Source of the DNA: Streptomyces sp. NBS 14/10
GTDB lineage: Bacteria > Actinomycetota > Actinomycetes > Streptomycetales > Streptomycetaceae
Reading direction: 5' to 3'
Assembly: GCF_002224125.1 (NCBI RefSeq)
Contig: NZ_NCSM01000005.1
Span: 327,905 to 391,904, forward strand
Length of the DNA stretch: 64,000 bases
The position numbers and the translations under genes were made by a program. The notes under the pieces were generated by a model. That model searched no databases and was not told the origin of the DNA. It was given only the letters and a program-made list of their open reading frames with translations. Each line of letters starts with the position of its first letter. Positions within the stretch are counted from its first letter, which is position 1. Of this stretch, positions 44,024 through 52,158 are shown in pieces.

Positions 44024-44965
44024 ATGTCGAAGACTCGTATGGCTCGTATGGCTCGTATGGCGAAGACGAAGAGGAACAGAGGGGTCGTGGCGTTTCTCGC
44101 CATCACCTGCGGCGGTACCTGGCTCTGGCTGTGGGTGGCCCACGGTGTCCTGGGGCTGTCGGCGCTGAACCCGCTGCTGCAGCTGCCGGGTTTCTGTATG
44201 CCGGGGATCGCGGCGATCGTCGTACGGCGGTGGGTCACCCGGGAGGGGTTCGCCGACGCGGGGCTTCGGCCGCGTCTGCGGGCCGCCTGGCCGTACTACC
44301 TCGCCGCCTGGCTCGGCCCGCTCGCCCTGGCCGCGGTGACCATGGCGCTCGCCGCCGCCCTGGGCGTATGGCACCCGGACCTGTCGCCGCTCGACGAGCT
44401 CGCGCCGGGGGTGGCGAGGTGGCCGGCGCTGCTGGTCCTGATGCTCGTCGTCCCGCTGCTCACCCCGGTGTACTGGGGAGAGGAGTTCGGGTGGACCAGC
44501 TATCTCCGGCCGCGGCTGTTCGGTGGCCGCGTCCTGCCGTCCGTGGTGGCCACGAGTCTCATCTGGGCGGTGTGGCACTACCCGCTCGCCTTCATCGGCT
44601 ATGCCGACTTCGAGAACGTGGCGCTCGGCCTGCTGGTCTGGACCGTGTCCTTGCTGTGCCAGGAAGTCGTCCTGGCGTGGCTGTATCTGCGCAGCGGCAC
44701 CGTCTGGGTGGCGAGCCTGGCGCACGCCGGGAACAATATGGTGCTCTTCCTGCTCACCGGTCAGTTGCTGAGCGACGGGGCCGACGGCCTCGGTGCGATC
44801 GCGACCATGCTCCTCACCACGGTCCCCGTGGCCGCGCTCGCCGGGTGGCTCGCGTGGCTCTCCCGCCGCCGGGCAAGGGCGTTGAACGCACGGCCCGCGC
44901 GCCGCGTACTCCAGGGCGCGGGCGGGCCCGCCCGCCGCCAGGACCAGGAGGGCTGCATCGGATGA
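44024..44965 (+). CDS. CPBP-family intramembrane metalloprotease
   Basis: 313-residue membrane protein with about eight helices and the CAAX-protease/bacteriocin-processing motifs: EExxxR-type WGEEFGWTSYLRPRLF, FxxxH-type IWAVWHYPL and the HxxxN-type LAHAGNN. Members are glutamic-type intramembrane proteases. The N-terminus carries a small repeat of codons (ATGGCTCGT three times), giving RMARMARMAK. GAAGGAAAGG lies 5-14 nt before ATG 44024. Its stop overlaps the LPMO start by 4 nt, so the two are coupled. Confidence 0.88.
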   Translation: MSKTRMARMARMAKTKRNRGVVAFLAITCGGTWLWLWVAHGVLGLSALNPLLQLPGFCMPGIAAIVVRRWVTREGFADAGLRPRLRAAWPYYLAAWLGPLALAAVTMALAAALGVWHPDLSPLDELAPGVARWPALLVLMLVVPLLTPVYWGEEFGWTSYLRPRLFGGRVLPSVVATSLIWAVWHYPLAFIGYADFENVALGLLVWTVSLLCQEVVLAWLYLRSGTVWVASLAHAGNNMVLFLLTGQLLSDGADGLGAIATMLLTTVPVAALAGWLAWLSRRRARALNARPARRVLQGAGGPARRQDQEGCIG

Positions 44966-45855
44966 CCCCACATCGCACCGCCACCGTGGCCGCCCTCCTC
45001 GGGGCGGCCCCGGTCCTGCTCATGACGCTGGCCGCCGGGCCCGCGCAGGCGCACGGCGCGCCGACGGACCCGGTCAGCCGGACGGTGGCCTGCTCCCCCG
45101 AGGGCGGCGAGAACTCCCGGTCGGCCGCGTGCCGGGCGGCCGTCGCCGCCGGCGGGGTCCCGGACGAGTGGGACAATCTGCGGGTGGCCGGGGTGGCCGG
45201 CCAGGACCGGCAGAAGATTCCCGACGGGAAGCTGTGCAGCGGGGGGCTCGACGTATACAAGGGGCTCGATCTGGCCCGCGCCGACTGGCCCTCGACACGG
45301 CTGACCGCCGGTGCGGACCTCACCCTCACCTACCGTTCGACCATCCCGCACACCGGGACGTTCGAGCTGTATCTCACCAAGGAGGGCTACGATCCCACGC
45401 GGCCGCTGAAGTGGTCCGACCTGGACGCGAAGCCGTTCGCGACGGCCACCGACCCGGCCCTGGTCGACGACGCCTACCGCATCCAGGCCAAGCTGCCCAC
45501 CGGCCGGACGGGCCGTCAGCTCCTGTTCACCATCTGGCGGAACACCAGCACGCCCGACACCTACTACTCGTGCTCCGATGTGGTGTTCGGCGGAGCCGAG
45601 GACACGGCAGGCAAAAAGGCCCCGGCCGAGGGCGGCGAGACCGACACCGCCGAACCCCCCGCCAAACCCACTGGCACACCCACCGGCGAAAGCACCGCCG
45701 AAAACACCGGCACCGACATCGGTCAGGACACCGACCGCGCCGACGCCACCGAGAACACCCCGGTGACGCTGTACGCGGGTGGCGCGGCGGCGCTCGCCGT
45801 CGGTGCGGGTGTGGTCGTCACCCTGCGACGGCGGCGCCCCCGACGTCACCGGTGA
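44962..45855 (+). CDS. membrane-anchored AA10 lytic polysaccharide monooxygenase
   Basis: 297-residue secreted copper enzyme that oxidises chitin or cellulose. The signal peptide ends AQA, making His31 (HGAPTDPVSR) the N-terminal copper ligand after cleavage; the second ligand is the His of STIPHTGTFELYLTK. CSDVVF near residue 210 is the AA10 C-terminal signature. A Thr/Glu/Pro/Asp-rich linker of about 50 residues leads to a C-terminal membrane helix (LYAGGAAALAVGAGVVVTL) and an Arg-rich tail, an unusual anchor for this class. It lacks an LPxTG sortase motif. It overlaps the convergent kinase gene by 38 nt. Confidence 0.88.
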   Translation: MTPHRTATVAALLGAAPVLLMTLAAGPAQAHGAPTDPVSRTVACSPEGGENSRSAACRAAVAAGGVPDEWDNLRVAGVAGQDRQKIPDGKLCSGGLDVYKGLDLARADWPSTRLTAGADLTLTYRSTIPHTGTFELYLTKEGYDPTRPLKWSDLDAKPFATATDPALVDDAYRIQAKLPTGRTGRQLLFTIWRNTSTPDTYYSCSDVVFGGAEDTAGKKAPAEGGETDTAEPPAKPTGTPTGESTAENTGTDIGQDTDRADATENTPVTLYAGGAAALAVGAGVVVTLRRRRPRRHR

Positions 45856-46501
45856 CGACGAGGTCGGCCCGGTGCCGGGTGCCGGCCACCAGGTCGGCGT
45901 TACGCTGGTCCGTGCCCAGGCTCCAGGCCACCGCCGCGGCGTGGTCCTTGCCGAACCGCTCGTGGCGGGCGACGAGCCGGCGCAGCCGCTCGTCCTCGTC
46001 CAGCTCGCAGTACCAGACCTCGTCGAGCTGCGGCCGTACCCGGGCCCAGTCCCCCTCGTCGTACAGCAGGTAGTTGCCCTCGGTGATGACCAGTCGGGCG
46101 GTGCGCGGTACGGGGATGCTGCCCGCGATCGGCTGCTCCAGCTCCCGTTCGAAGCCCGGCGCGTACACCACGTCGTCCTCGTCCTGGTGCAGCCGGCGCA
46201 GCAGCGCGGCGTAGCCCGCCGCGTCGAAGGTGTCCGGGGCGCCCTTGCGGTCGCGGCGGCCCAGGCGGTCGAGCTCGATATCGGCGAGGTGGAAGCCGTC
46301 CATCGGCATATGGGCGACCCAGCCGCCCACGCCCTCTCCTCCGTCCTCGGCCGGGCCGTCGCGCAGCGCGGTCAGCAGGTGTTCGGCGAGGGTGGACTTG
46401 CCGGCCCCGGGGCTTCCGGTGATCCCGAGAACGGCGCGCCGCCCGGGCCGCACCAGGGCGCGGGCGCGGGCCGCGAGATCCTCGATCGTCATCGGCGTCA
46501 T
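45818..46501 (-). CDS. P-loop kinase of the FrcK / uridine-kinase-like type
   Basis: 227-residue nucleotide-binding kinase. The Walker A motif is LGITGSPGAGKSTLAEHLL near residue 26, and the conserved Asp-rich strand AHMPMDGFHLADIELDRLG and the switch-like EGNYLLYDEGDW match pantothenate/uridine-kinase-like sugar kinases such as FrcK of frcBCAK operons. It would phosphorylate the transported ketose or its product. ATG 46501 overlaps the stop of the epimerase gene by 4 nt. Its 3' end overlaps the convergent LPMO gene by 38 nt. Confidence 0.82.
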   Translation of the reverse strand: MTPMTIEDLAARARALVRPGRRAVLGITGSPGAGKSTLAEHLLTALRDGPAEDGGEGVGGWVAHMPMDGFHLADIELDRLGRRDRKGAPDTFDAAGYAALLRRLHQDEDDVVYAPGFERELEQPIAGSIPVPRTARLVITEGNYLLYDEGDWARVRPQLDEVWYCELDEDERLRRLVARHERFGKDHAAAVAWSLGTDQRNADLVAGTRHRADLVVTGDVGGAAVAG

Positions 46502-47382
46502 CGGCCGCGGCCGCTCACGGCGAGCTGGTTGGTGATGAAGGCGTGGGCGTGGCGGGCCAGGTCCTCGCCGTCGGACCACAGGTCGCGCCAGACGGCGAGG
46601 TCGTTGGACAGGCCCTGGGCGACCACGGCGGAGGAGAAGGACTCGAAGGTGATCGGGCCGCGGTAGCCGATATCGGCGAGCGCGTGGAAGAAGGCCGTGA
46701 AGTCCAGGTGTCCGGAGCCGAGGTAGCCGCGGTGGTTCTCGCCGATGTGGACGTAGCCGAGCCGGTCGCCGACCTCGTGCACCGGCCGGATGAGATCGTC
46801 CTCTTCGATGTTCATGTGGTAAGTGTCCAGGTGGATCAGGACGTTGTCCGCACCGATGTCATCGGCCAGCGCGAGGGCGTCGCGGGCGGTGTTGATGACG
46901 TTGGTCTCGTAGCGGTTGCAGATCTCCAGGCCCAGCGTCATGCCGAGGCCCGCCGCCTCCTGGGCGAGCCGCCCCAGCACGGTGACGGCGTTGCGCCGGC
47001 CGGCCGCGGTGAGGGGGCCCGCGTACTTGCCGAGAGCGCTGTAGAGCGCGCCGGTGAAGTGGGTTCCGCCCAGGCCGTGGGTGACGGCGAGGGAGCTGTG
47101 CAGCAGGCGCTCACCGCGCTCGACCACGGCAAGGTCATCGCTGGAGACATCGGCGTCGAAGGCGAGCCCGCGGGAGCAGGCGACCCGCAGTCCGGCGTCC
47201 TCCAGCTGGCGGCGCGCCGCGGGGACATCCAGCGAGTCCGAGTCGTGCAGCGAGAGTTCGAGGAGGTCGAAGCCGGTGGCCTTGGTCTTGTCGATGGCGT
47301 ACGTGAGCGATTCGGGCGAGGTGTCGCCCGCCCACACGAGGGCGTGCACGCCGATCGGGTTGGCCTGGGTCACGGTGGTCAT
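46498..47382 (-). CDS. sugar isomerase/epimerase, ketose-3-epimerase type
   Basis: 294-residue TIM-barrel protein of the xylose-isomerase-like family. The metal and catalytic residues of D-tagatose/D-psicose 3-epimerases are all visible: LGLEICNRYETN (Glu), NVLIHLDTYHMNIEE (Asp), VHIGENHRGYLGSGHLDF (His) and GPITFESFS (Glu). The enzyme should epimerise a free or phosphorylated ketohexose at C3. It lies between the ABC ATPase and the kinase genes of the sugar operon, so the transported sugar is probably a ketose or converted to one. ATG 47382 has a clear Shine-Dalgarno in the 36-nt gap. Confidence 0.88.
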   Translation of the reverse strand: MTTVTQANPIGVHALVWAGDTSPESLTYAIDKTKATGFDLLELSLHDSDSLDVPAARRQLEDAGLRVACSRGLAFDADVSSDDLAVVERGERLLHSSLAVTHGLGGTHFTGALYSALGKYAGPLTAAGRRNAVTVLGRLAQEAAGLGMTLGLEICNRYETNVINTARDALALADDIGADNVLIHLDTYHMNIEEDDLIRPVHEVGDRLGYVHIGENHRGYLGSGHLDFTAFFHALADIGYRGPITFESFSSAVVAQGLSNDLAVWRDLWSDGEDLARHAHAFITNQLAVSGRGR

Positions 47383-47418
47383 GAGCGGTGTTCCTTTGTG
47401 TGGCTGGTCGATGAGTGG

Positions 47419-48204
47419 CTAGGCGGCCTGCGCGCCGGTGATGAGCGCGACGATCTCCTCGCCCGTGGTCTCCGCGGTCCGGCGGCCCGCGACGCAGCGG
47501 CCGGACCGCATCACCCAGACCTGGTCGCTGAGCCGCATGACCTGCGCGAAGTTATGGCTGATGAGCAACACCGCGTGGCCGTCGTCGCGCAGCTTGAGGA
47601 TGAGCTCTTCGACGCGCGCGGTCTCCTGGACGCCGAGGGCCGCCGTGGGCTCGTCCATGATGACCAGCTGCGAGCTGAATCCGGCCGCCCGGCAGATGGA
47701 CACGGCCTGGCGCTGGCCGCCGGACAGCCGCCGCACCCGCGAGGTGACCGCCGGGACGTTGACCGCGAGGGTGGAGACCATCTCCTGGGCGCGGGTCTGC
47801 ATGGCCTTGCGGTCGAGGAAGGACACCGGTCCGATGCGGCGGACGATCTCGCGGTTGAGGAACAGGTTCTGCCAGACGGTGAGGTCTTCGACCAGCGCGA
47901 GGTTCTGGTGGACGGTCTCGATGCCCGCCTCACGGGCGTCCTCCGGCGAGCCGAAGTCGATCTGCGCTCCGTCGAAGAGGATGCGGCCGCTGTCCGGGCG
48001 GTGCATTCCGGACACGCACCGTACGAGGGTGGACTTGCCCGCGCCGTTGTCGCCGACCAGCGCGGTGATCTCACCGCGGCGCAGGCTGACGGACACATCG
48101 ACGAGGGCGCGTACGCTGCCGAAGGACAGCGAGACGTCCTCGCAGCGCAGCAGTTCGTCCGAGGCGGTGGCCGCGGTCTGGGGCTCGGACTTGACGGTCG
48201 TCAT
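47419..48204 (-). CDS. sugar ABC transporter ATP-binding protein (FrcA-like)
   Basis: 261-residue ATPase with a single nucleotide-binding domain, unlike the duplicated 500-residue RbsA type; the length matches FrcA. Walker A GDNGAGKSTL, signature LSGGQRQ and Walker B LVIMDEPTAALG are intact, and the H-loop His is in LLISHNFAQV. It energises import by the permease whose stop overlaps its start by 4 nt (ATGA). One copy of the domain implies a homodimer. Confidence 0.93.
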   Translation of the reverse strand: MTTVKSEPQTAATASDELLRCEDVSLSFGSVRALVDVSVSLRRGEITALVGDNGAGKSTLVRCVSGMHRPDSGRILFDGAQIDFGSPEDAREAGIETVHQNLALVEDLTVWQNLFLNREIVRRIGPVSFLDRKAMQTRAQEMVSTLAVNVPAVTSRVRRLSGGQRQAVSICRAAGFSSQLVIMDEPTAALGVQETARVEELILKLRDDGHAVLLISHNFAQVMRLSDQVWVMRSGRCVAGRRTAETTGEEIVALITGAQAA

Positions 48205-49175
48205 CGCTGAAACCTCATCAGGAAGGCCGCGAGCACCACGACGATGCCGACGGACAGCGGCTGGTAGAACTGGGAGACGCCGAGCAGGGTCAGTCCGTTG
48301 ACCAGCGCGGTCAGCAGCAGTGCGCCGATGACCGGGCCGATGACGGTGGCCCGGCCGCCGAACAGGCTGACCCCGCCGAGGACGACGGCGGCGACCGAGT
48401 TCAGCAGGAAGGACGTGTTGGCGGCGGGCTCGGCGGCCCCGACCCGCGCGACCAGCAGGATGGAGGCGAGCCCGGCGAGGAGCCCGGCGACGGCGTACAC
48501 CGCGATCTTGATGCGTGCGGTGCTGATGCCCATCGCGGTGGCCGATTCGGGCGATCCGCCGGTGGCCAGCAGATGGGTGCCGAACCGGGTGTGGAAGAGC
48601 ACCACATGGGCCACGATGGCGACGGCCGCGGCGATGATGAACATCCAGCCCAGGATCCCGATGCCGTTGGTGGACAGCTTCAGCAGGGCCGGTTCGATGA
48701 CGGTCACGGGCTTGCCGTTGGAGACGATGAGGGCGAGCCCCGAGGCCGCCGACAGCATGCCGAGCGTGACGATGAAGTCGGTGATCTTGCCGCGGGCCAC
48801 CACGAAGCCGTTGAGCAGTCCGGCGAGGGTCGAGGCGGCCACGGCGACGGCGCAGGAGGCCGTGAGCCCCCAGCCGGCCGAGTACGCCTGGCCGAAGCCG
48901 ACCGCGCCCAGGGTCATGGTGGAGGCGATGGACAGGTCGATGCCCGCGGTGGCGATGACGAAGGTCTGTCCGACCCCCAGAATGATCAGGATCGCGGCGG
49001 CCTCCAGCATGGACTGGATATTGCCGGTGCTCAGAAAGGTCGGGTTGGCGGCCTGGAAGACCACCACGAGCACGATGAGCCCGACCAGGGCCGCCCAGTC
49101 GGCCCAGAAACCGATGTCACGCAGGCGCGTGGGCCAAGTGTCACGGTCGGGTGCCGCGAGCGTTGCGTTTGCCAT
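48201..49175 (-). CDS. sugar ABC transporter permease (FrcC/RbsC-like)
   Basis: 324-residue permease of the ribose/fructose-type ABC importer, with about ten hydrophobic helices. The conserved cytoplasmic loop GTHLLATGGSPESATAMGIS(TARIK) is the ATPase-contacting EAA-like segment, and FLLNSVAAVVLGGVSLFGGRATVIG is a family hallmark. ATG 49175 has AGGAGG 7 nt upstream. A hairpin lies in the gap between this gene and the binding-protein gene, which is a common way to raise binding-protein expression relative to the membrane parts. Confidence 0.93.
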   Translation of the reverse strand: MANATLAAPDRDTWPTRLRDIGFWADWAALVGLIVLVVVFQAANPTFLSTGNIQSMLEAAAILIILGVGQTFVIATAGIDLSIASTMTLGAVGFGQAYSAGWGLTASCAVAVAASTLAGLLNGFVVARGKITDFIVTLGMLSAASGLALIVSNGKPVTVIEPALLKLSTNGIGILGWMFIIAAAVAIVAHVVLFHTRFGTHLLATGGSPESATAMGISTARIKIAVYAVAGLLAGLASILLVARVGAAEPAANTSFLLNSVAAVVLGGVSLFGGRATVIGPVIGALLLTALVNGLTLLGVSQFYQPLSVGIVVVLAAFLMRFQR

Positions 49176-49193
49176 GTGTGTCCTCCTGGCGAT

Positions 49194-49220
49194 GGCGGGT
49201 GGCGTGGCACGCCACCCGCC
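49194..49220 (-). terminator. intra-operon hairpin between binding-protein and permease genes
   Basis: A perfect 11-bp stem (GGCGGGTGGCG / CGCCACCCGCC) with a 5-nt loop lies 39 nt after the binding-protein stop and 19 nt before the permease start. It probably partly ends or protects the upstream message. Confidence 0.6.
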
Positions 49221-49258
49221 CGCCGGATGCGTCGCTGTTGGGGCTGTTGAGGACGGCC

Positions 49259-50290
49259 CTAGCGCAGGAGCTGCTTGAACGGGTCGTCGTAGGTGCCGAA
49301 GGGCTTGGGCGTGGCGGCCAGCGCCTTGCCCGCGTTGTCCTTGGTCACGAGTTCCACCGGGGCCTTGACGTCGGCGGGCAGCTTCTTGCCCTTGGCGGCC
49401 GCCTGGCACGCCTCGATGCCCATCAGGCCGATGGCGTACGGATACTGGGCCACGGTGGCGTCCAGGGTGCCGGACTCGACGGCCTTCAGCGCGTCCTTGA
49501 CCCCGTCCACGCTGATGACCTTGACCTTGCCGGTCTTGCCCGCGTTGGCGATGGCGCGGGAGACGCCGAGGCCCATGTCGTCGTTGGCCACGAAGAAGCC
49601 GGACAGGTCCTTGTTGGCGCGCATCACATCAGTGGCCTTGGTGAGGGCTGTCTGCCGGTCCCAGTCGGCGGCCACCGTCTGGACCACCTCCAGCTTGCCG
49701 CTCACACCCTTCTTGAATCCGTCGACGCGGGCCGCGCTGGTGACATCACCGGCGATGCCGCCTATGACGGCGACCTTGCCGCCCTTGGGCAGCAGTTCCG
49801 CCATCCGCTCGCCGGCCGTCTCGCCGGCCGCCACGTTGTCGGTGCCGATGTAGGTGGCCGGGGTGGCGTTCGCCGCCTTGGCCGCCTTGGCGTCGACGGG
49901 GTTGTCGATGTTGACGATGGTCTTCTTCTTCGCGGCGAGCTTGGCCAGCCCCTGGACCAGATTGGAGCCGGAGATCGGGTTGACGATGAAGCAGCCGTAG
50001 TCCTGGCCGGCCAGCCCGTTCAACTTGTCGGCCTGGCCGGTGGTGTCGGTGATCGAGTTCGCGGCCTGCACGGTCGTCGACAGCTTCGCCGACTTGGCCT
50101 GTGTCTCGATGCCCTGGCGCATGCTCTGGAAGAACGGGTTGTCCAGCCCCTTGATCACGGCGGCGACCTTGGTGCTGCCCGACGCGCCCGTGTCGCCGGA
50201 TCCGCAGCCGCTCAGGACCAGGGCTCCGGCCACGACGGCGGCAGCGGTGGCGACAACGCTCCCTCTTCTCACGGTGGCTTTTCTCCGCAT
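49259..50290 (-). CDS. sugar ABC transporter substrate-binding lipoprotein (FrcB-like)
   Basis: 343-residue periplasmic-binding-protein-type lipoprotein. The signal peptide MRRKATVRRGSVVATAAAVV leads to lipobox LVLSGC, so it is lipid-anchored outside. The mature part is a class I (ribose/galactose) binding fold with VAAVIKGLDNPFFQSMRQGIE at the start and the conserved VISVDGVKDALKAVESGTLDATVAQYPY near the end. ATG 50290 has GGAAGG about 9 nt upstream. It is the first gene of the sugar operon and is divergent from the ROK repressor. Substrate is not readable but fructose/ribose/psicose-like sugars fit. Confidence 0.92.
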   Translation of the reverse strand: MRRKATVRRGSVVATAAAVVAGALVLSGCGSGDTGASGSTKVAAVIKGLDNPFFQSMRQGIETQAKSAKLSTTVQAANSITDTTGQADKLNGLAGQDYGCFIVNPISGSNLVQGLAKLAAKKKTIVNIDNPVDAKAAKAANATPATYIGTDNVAAGETAGERMAELLPKGGKVAVIGGIAGDVTSAARVDGFKKGVSGKLEVVQTVAADWDRQTALTKATDVMRANKDLSGFFVANDDMGLGVSRAIANAGKTGKVKVISVDGVKDALKAVESGTLDATVAQYPYAIGLMGIEACQAAAKGKKLPADVKAPVELVTKDNAGKALAATPKPFGTYDDPFKQLLR

Positions 50291-50410
50291 CAGGCGTCCC
50301 TTCCGATGGTGATGCGGCTGAAAGTAGCCCCCGTTTATGAGATCGAGCAACCCTTCTTTCAACTTTTTCCGTCACAAGATTGCCATCTTCCGTCCACTCA
50401 CACCCATGGC

Positions 50411-50425
50411 TAGAGTGTGCGAGTG
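50411..50425 (+). promoter_or_regulatory. probable leaderless promoter of the ROK gene
   Basis: TAGAGT (50411-50416) is a good actinomycete -10 (TANNNT), and GTG 50423 begins 6 nt after it, so the transcript would start at the start codon. No Shine-Dalgarno precedes the gene, consistent with a leaderless mRNA. GTG 50417 is in frame but overlaps the -10. Confidence 0.6.
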
Positions 50426-51631
50426 GACACCATCAACGCAGGCGCTCTCCGGACCGGGATCGCTCTCGGCGATGTTCTCGCCCTGTTCCGCGATGTCGAC
50501 GAGGGCCTGACCAAGGCGGATGTGGTGCGTCTTACGGGGCTGTCACGGACCACCGTCAACCAGCGTCTCGACAGCCTCCTCGGCGCCCAACTCCTCGTCC
50601 CCGCACCGGAGGACGCGCGCACCCGCGGCCGCCCCGCGAGCCGATTCGTCGTCAACCGCCACCGTGGGGTGCTGCTGGTGGCCGACATCGGCGCGACCGG
50701 GCTGCGCACCGCCGTATGCGACCTGGGCGGGGAGGTACGGGCGGAGCGCGAGGCCCCCTCGGATGTGACCGCCGGGCCGTCGGCCGTTCTGGCCCTCGTC
50801 GACGAGCTGTTCGGCCGGCTGCTCAAGGAGACCCGGCACGAGGAGTCGGACGTCCTCGGCGTGGGCCTCGGGGTGCCCGGTCCGGTGGACTTCGGCACCG
50901 GGCGCGTGGTCAGCCCGCCGATCATGACCGGCTGGGACCGTTATGACATCCCCGGCTGGTTCGCCCCGCGCTACGACTGCCCGGTGCTGGTGGACAAGGA
51001 CGTCAACGCCATGGCGTACGGCGAACACCGGCTGCGCTACCCCGACACCGCCCATCTGCTCATGGTCAAGATCGGCACCGGCGTGGGCACCGGCATCATC
51101 GCCGGCGGCCGGATCCACCGGGGGGCCGACGGCGCGGCCGGGGACGTGGGCCATATCCAGGTCACCGTCGAGGACGTCGCCGAGCCCCCGCTGTGCCGCT
51201 GCGGAAACACCGGCTGCGTGGAGGCCTACGCCGGCGGCTGGGCCCTGGTCCGGGACCTGAGGGAGGCCGGTTACGAGGTGGCCACCGTCGACGACGCGGT
51301 ACGGCTCATCCGCTCCGGCGACATCACCGCCGTACGGCTCGCGCGCCGCGCCGCCCGCATCCTGGGGGGCGCCATCGCCGACGCGGTCAATATGTTCAAC
51401 CCCCGGGTCATCGCCATCGGCGGTCAACTCGCCCACACCGACGAGCAGTTGTTCGCCGGCATCCGGGAGGTCGTGTACGGCCGCTCACTGCCGCTGGCCA
51501 CCCGCAACCTCCAGATCGTGCGCAGCGAACTGGATCCGCACGCCGGCATCCTCGGCCTGTCCCAGCTGCTGACCGACGGCATCTACGCACCGGAGCGGGT
51601 CAGGCAACTCGTCGAGGGCACCGCCTCGTAG
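50423..51631 (+). CDS. ROK-family transcriptional repressor
   Basis: 402-residue regulator with an N-terminal winged helix (KADVVRLTGLSRTTVNQRLDSLL, residues about 30-52) and a ROK sugar-binding domain. The domain has the ATP-phosphate motif LLVADIGATGLRTAV, the Asp of VDKDVNAMAYGE and the zinc-binding cluster CRCGNTGCVEAYAGG. It is placed like FrcR relative to the frc-type operon and likely represses the divergent sugar operon and itself. The shared 125-nt gap is AT-rich by local standards (for example CTTTCAACTTTTTCC near 50360) and would hold the operators. Confidence 0.9.
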   Translation: MDTINAGALRTGIALGDVLALFRDVDEGLTKADVVRLTGLSRTTVNQRLDSLLGAQLLVPAPEDARTRGRPASRFVVNRHRGVLLVADIGATGLRTAVCDLGGEVRAEREAPSDVTAGPSAVLALVDELFGRLLKETRHEESDVLGVGLGVPGPVDFGTGRVVSPPIMTGWDRYDIPGWFAPRYDCPVLVDKDVNAMAYGEHRLRYPDTAHLLMVKIGTGVGTGIIAGGRIHRGADGAAGDVGHIQVTVEDVAEPPLCRCGNTGCVEAYAGGWALVRDLREAGYEVATVDDAVRLIRSGDITAVRLARRAARILGGAIADAVNMFNPRVIAIGGQLAHTDEQLFAGIREVVYGRSLPLATRNLQIVRSELDPHAGILGLSQLLTDGIYAPERVRQLVEGTAS

Positions 51632-51659
51632 GATGCGGGGCACCGCCTCTTAGGATGCG
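51616..51659 (+). repeat. 22-bp tandem duplication after the ROK gene
   Basis: GGGCACCGCCTCGTAGGATGC (51616-51637, covering the ROK stop codon) is followed by a second copy with one change (CTCTTAGG instead of CTCGTAGG), period 22. It resembles the stop-codon duplication at 6883. Confidence 0.75.
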
Positions 51660-51663
51660 GGCC

Positions 51664-52158
51664 ATGGACATCGAGCTGGACCCGCCGCACGGCATCACGG
51701 GCTTCCCCCTCGGCATGCCCGCGGACGACCTCAAGGCCGCGGCCGCGGAGCTGGGCAGGATCAAGGTCTCCAACGACGGCTCCGCGGCGCGGTTCCGCTC
51801 GATGAAGGTGCTCGCGCTGCACCCGCAGTTCGAGATCGTCTTCCATCTCGAGGACGGCAAGACCCTCGGCGCCGCGGAGGTGTGGATCCCCCGCCCCGGC
51901 CCCGAGGACATCACCGTCCGCTTCCGCGGTATCGACGTCTTCCGCACCCCGGCCCGGGAGTTGCTGGGGCGGCTGGCGGCGATGGGCCTGACGGTCCTGG
52001 ACGAGACCTTGTACGCGTATCTGCCCGGGCTCTCCCTCGGCTTCACCCGGGTGGCCGGTCATGAGGTCCCGCTGGACACCGACGGCGAACCGCTGTACTT
52101 CCAGGCGGTGTTGACCGGTCCGACCGACTACTACGACTACAAACTGTCCGACGGCTGA
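51664..52158 (+). CDS. conserved hypothetical protein
   Basis: 164-residue cytosolic protein without a name I can give. It is mostly beta: ITGFPLGMPADDLKAAAAELG, then FEIVFHLEDGKTLGAAEVWIPRP, then VRFRGIDVFRTPARELLGRLAAMG and LSLGFTRVAGHEVPLDTDGEPLYFQAVLTG. Such small proteins are frequent in Streptomyces. ATG 51664 is used; there is no strong ribosome site because the upstream 22-bp duplication intervenes. The 3' end overlaps the convergent LacI gene by 22 nt. Confidence 0.75.
   Translation: MDIELDPPHGITGFPLGMPADDLKAAAAELGRIKVSNDGSAARFRSMKVLALHPQFEIVFHLEDGKTLGAAEVWIPRPGPEDITVRFRGIDVFRTPARELLGRLAAMGLTVLDETLYAYLPGLSLGFTRVAGHEVPLDTDGEPLYFQAVLTGPTDYYDYKLSDG

Noticed and set aside
44033..44060. 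Tandem ATGGCTCGT repeats that might suggest a repeat array.
   Set aside because: Only three 9-bp copies, in frame within the CPBP gene start; not CRISPR or an origin.
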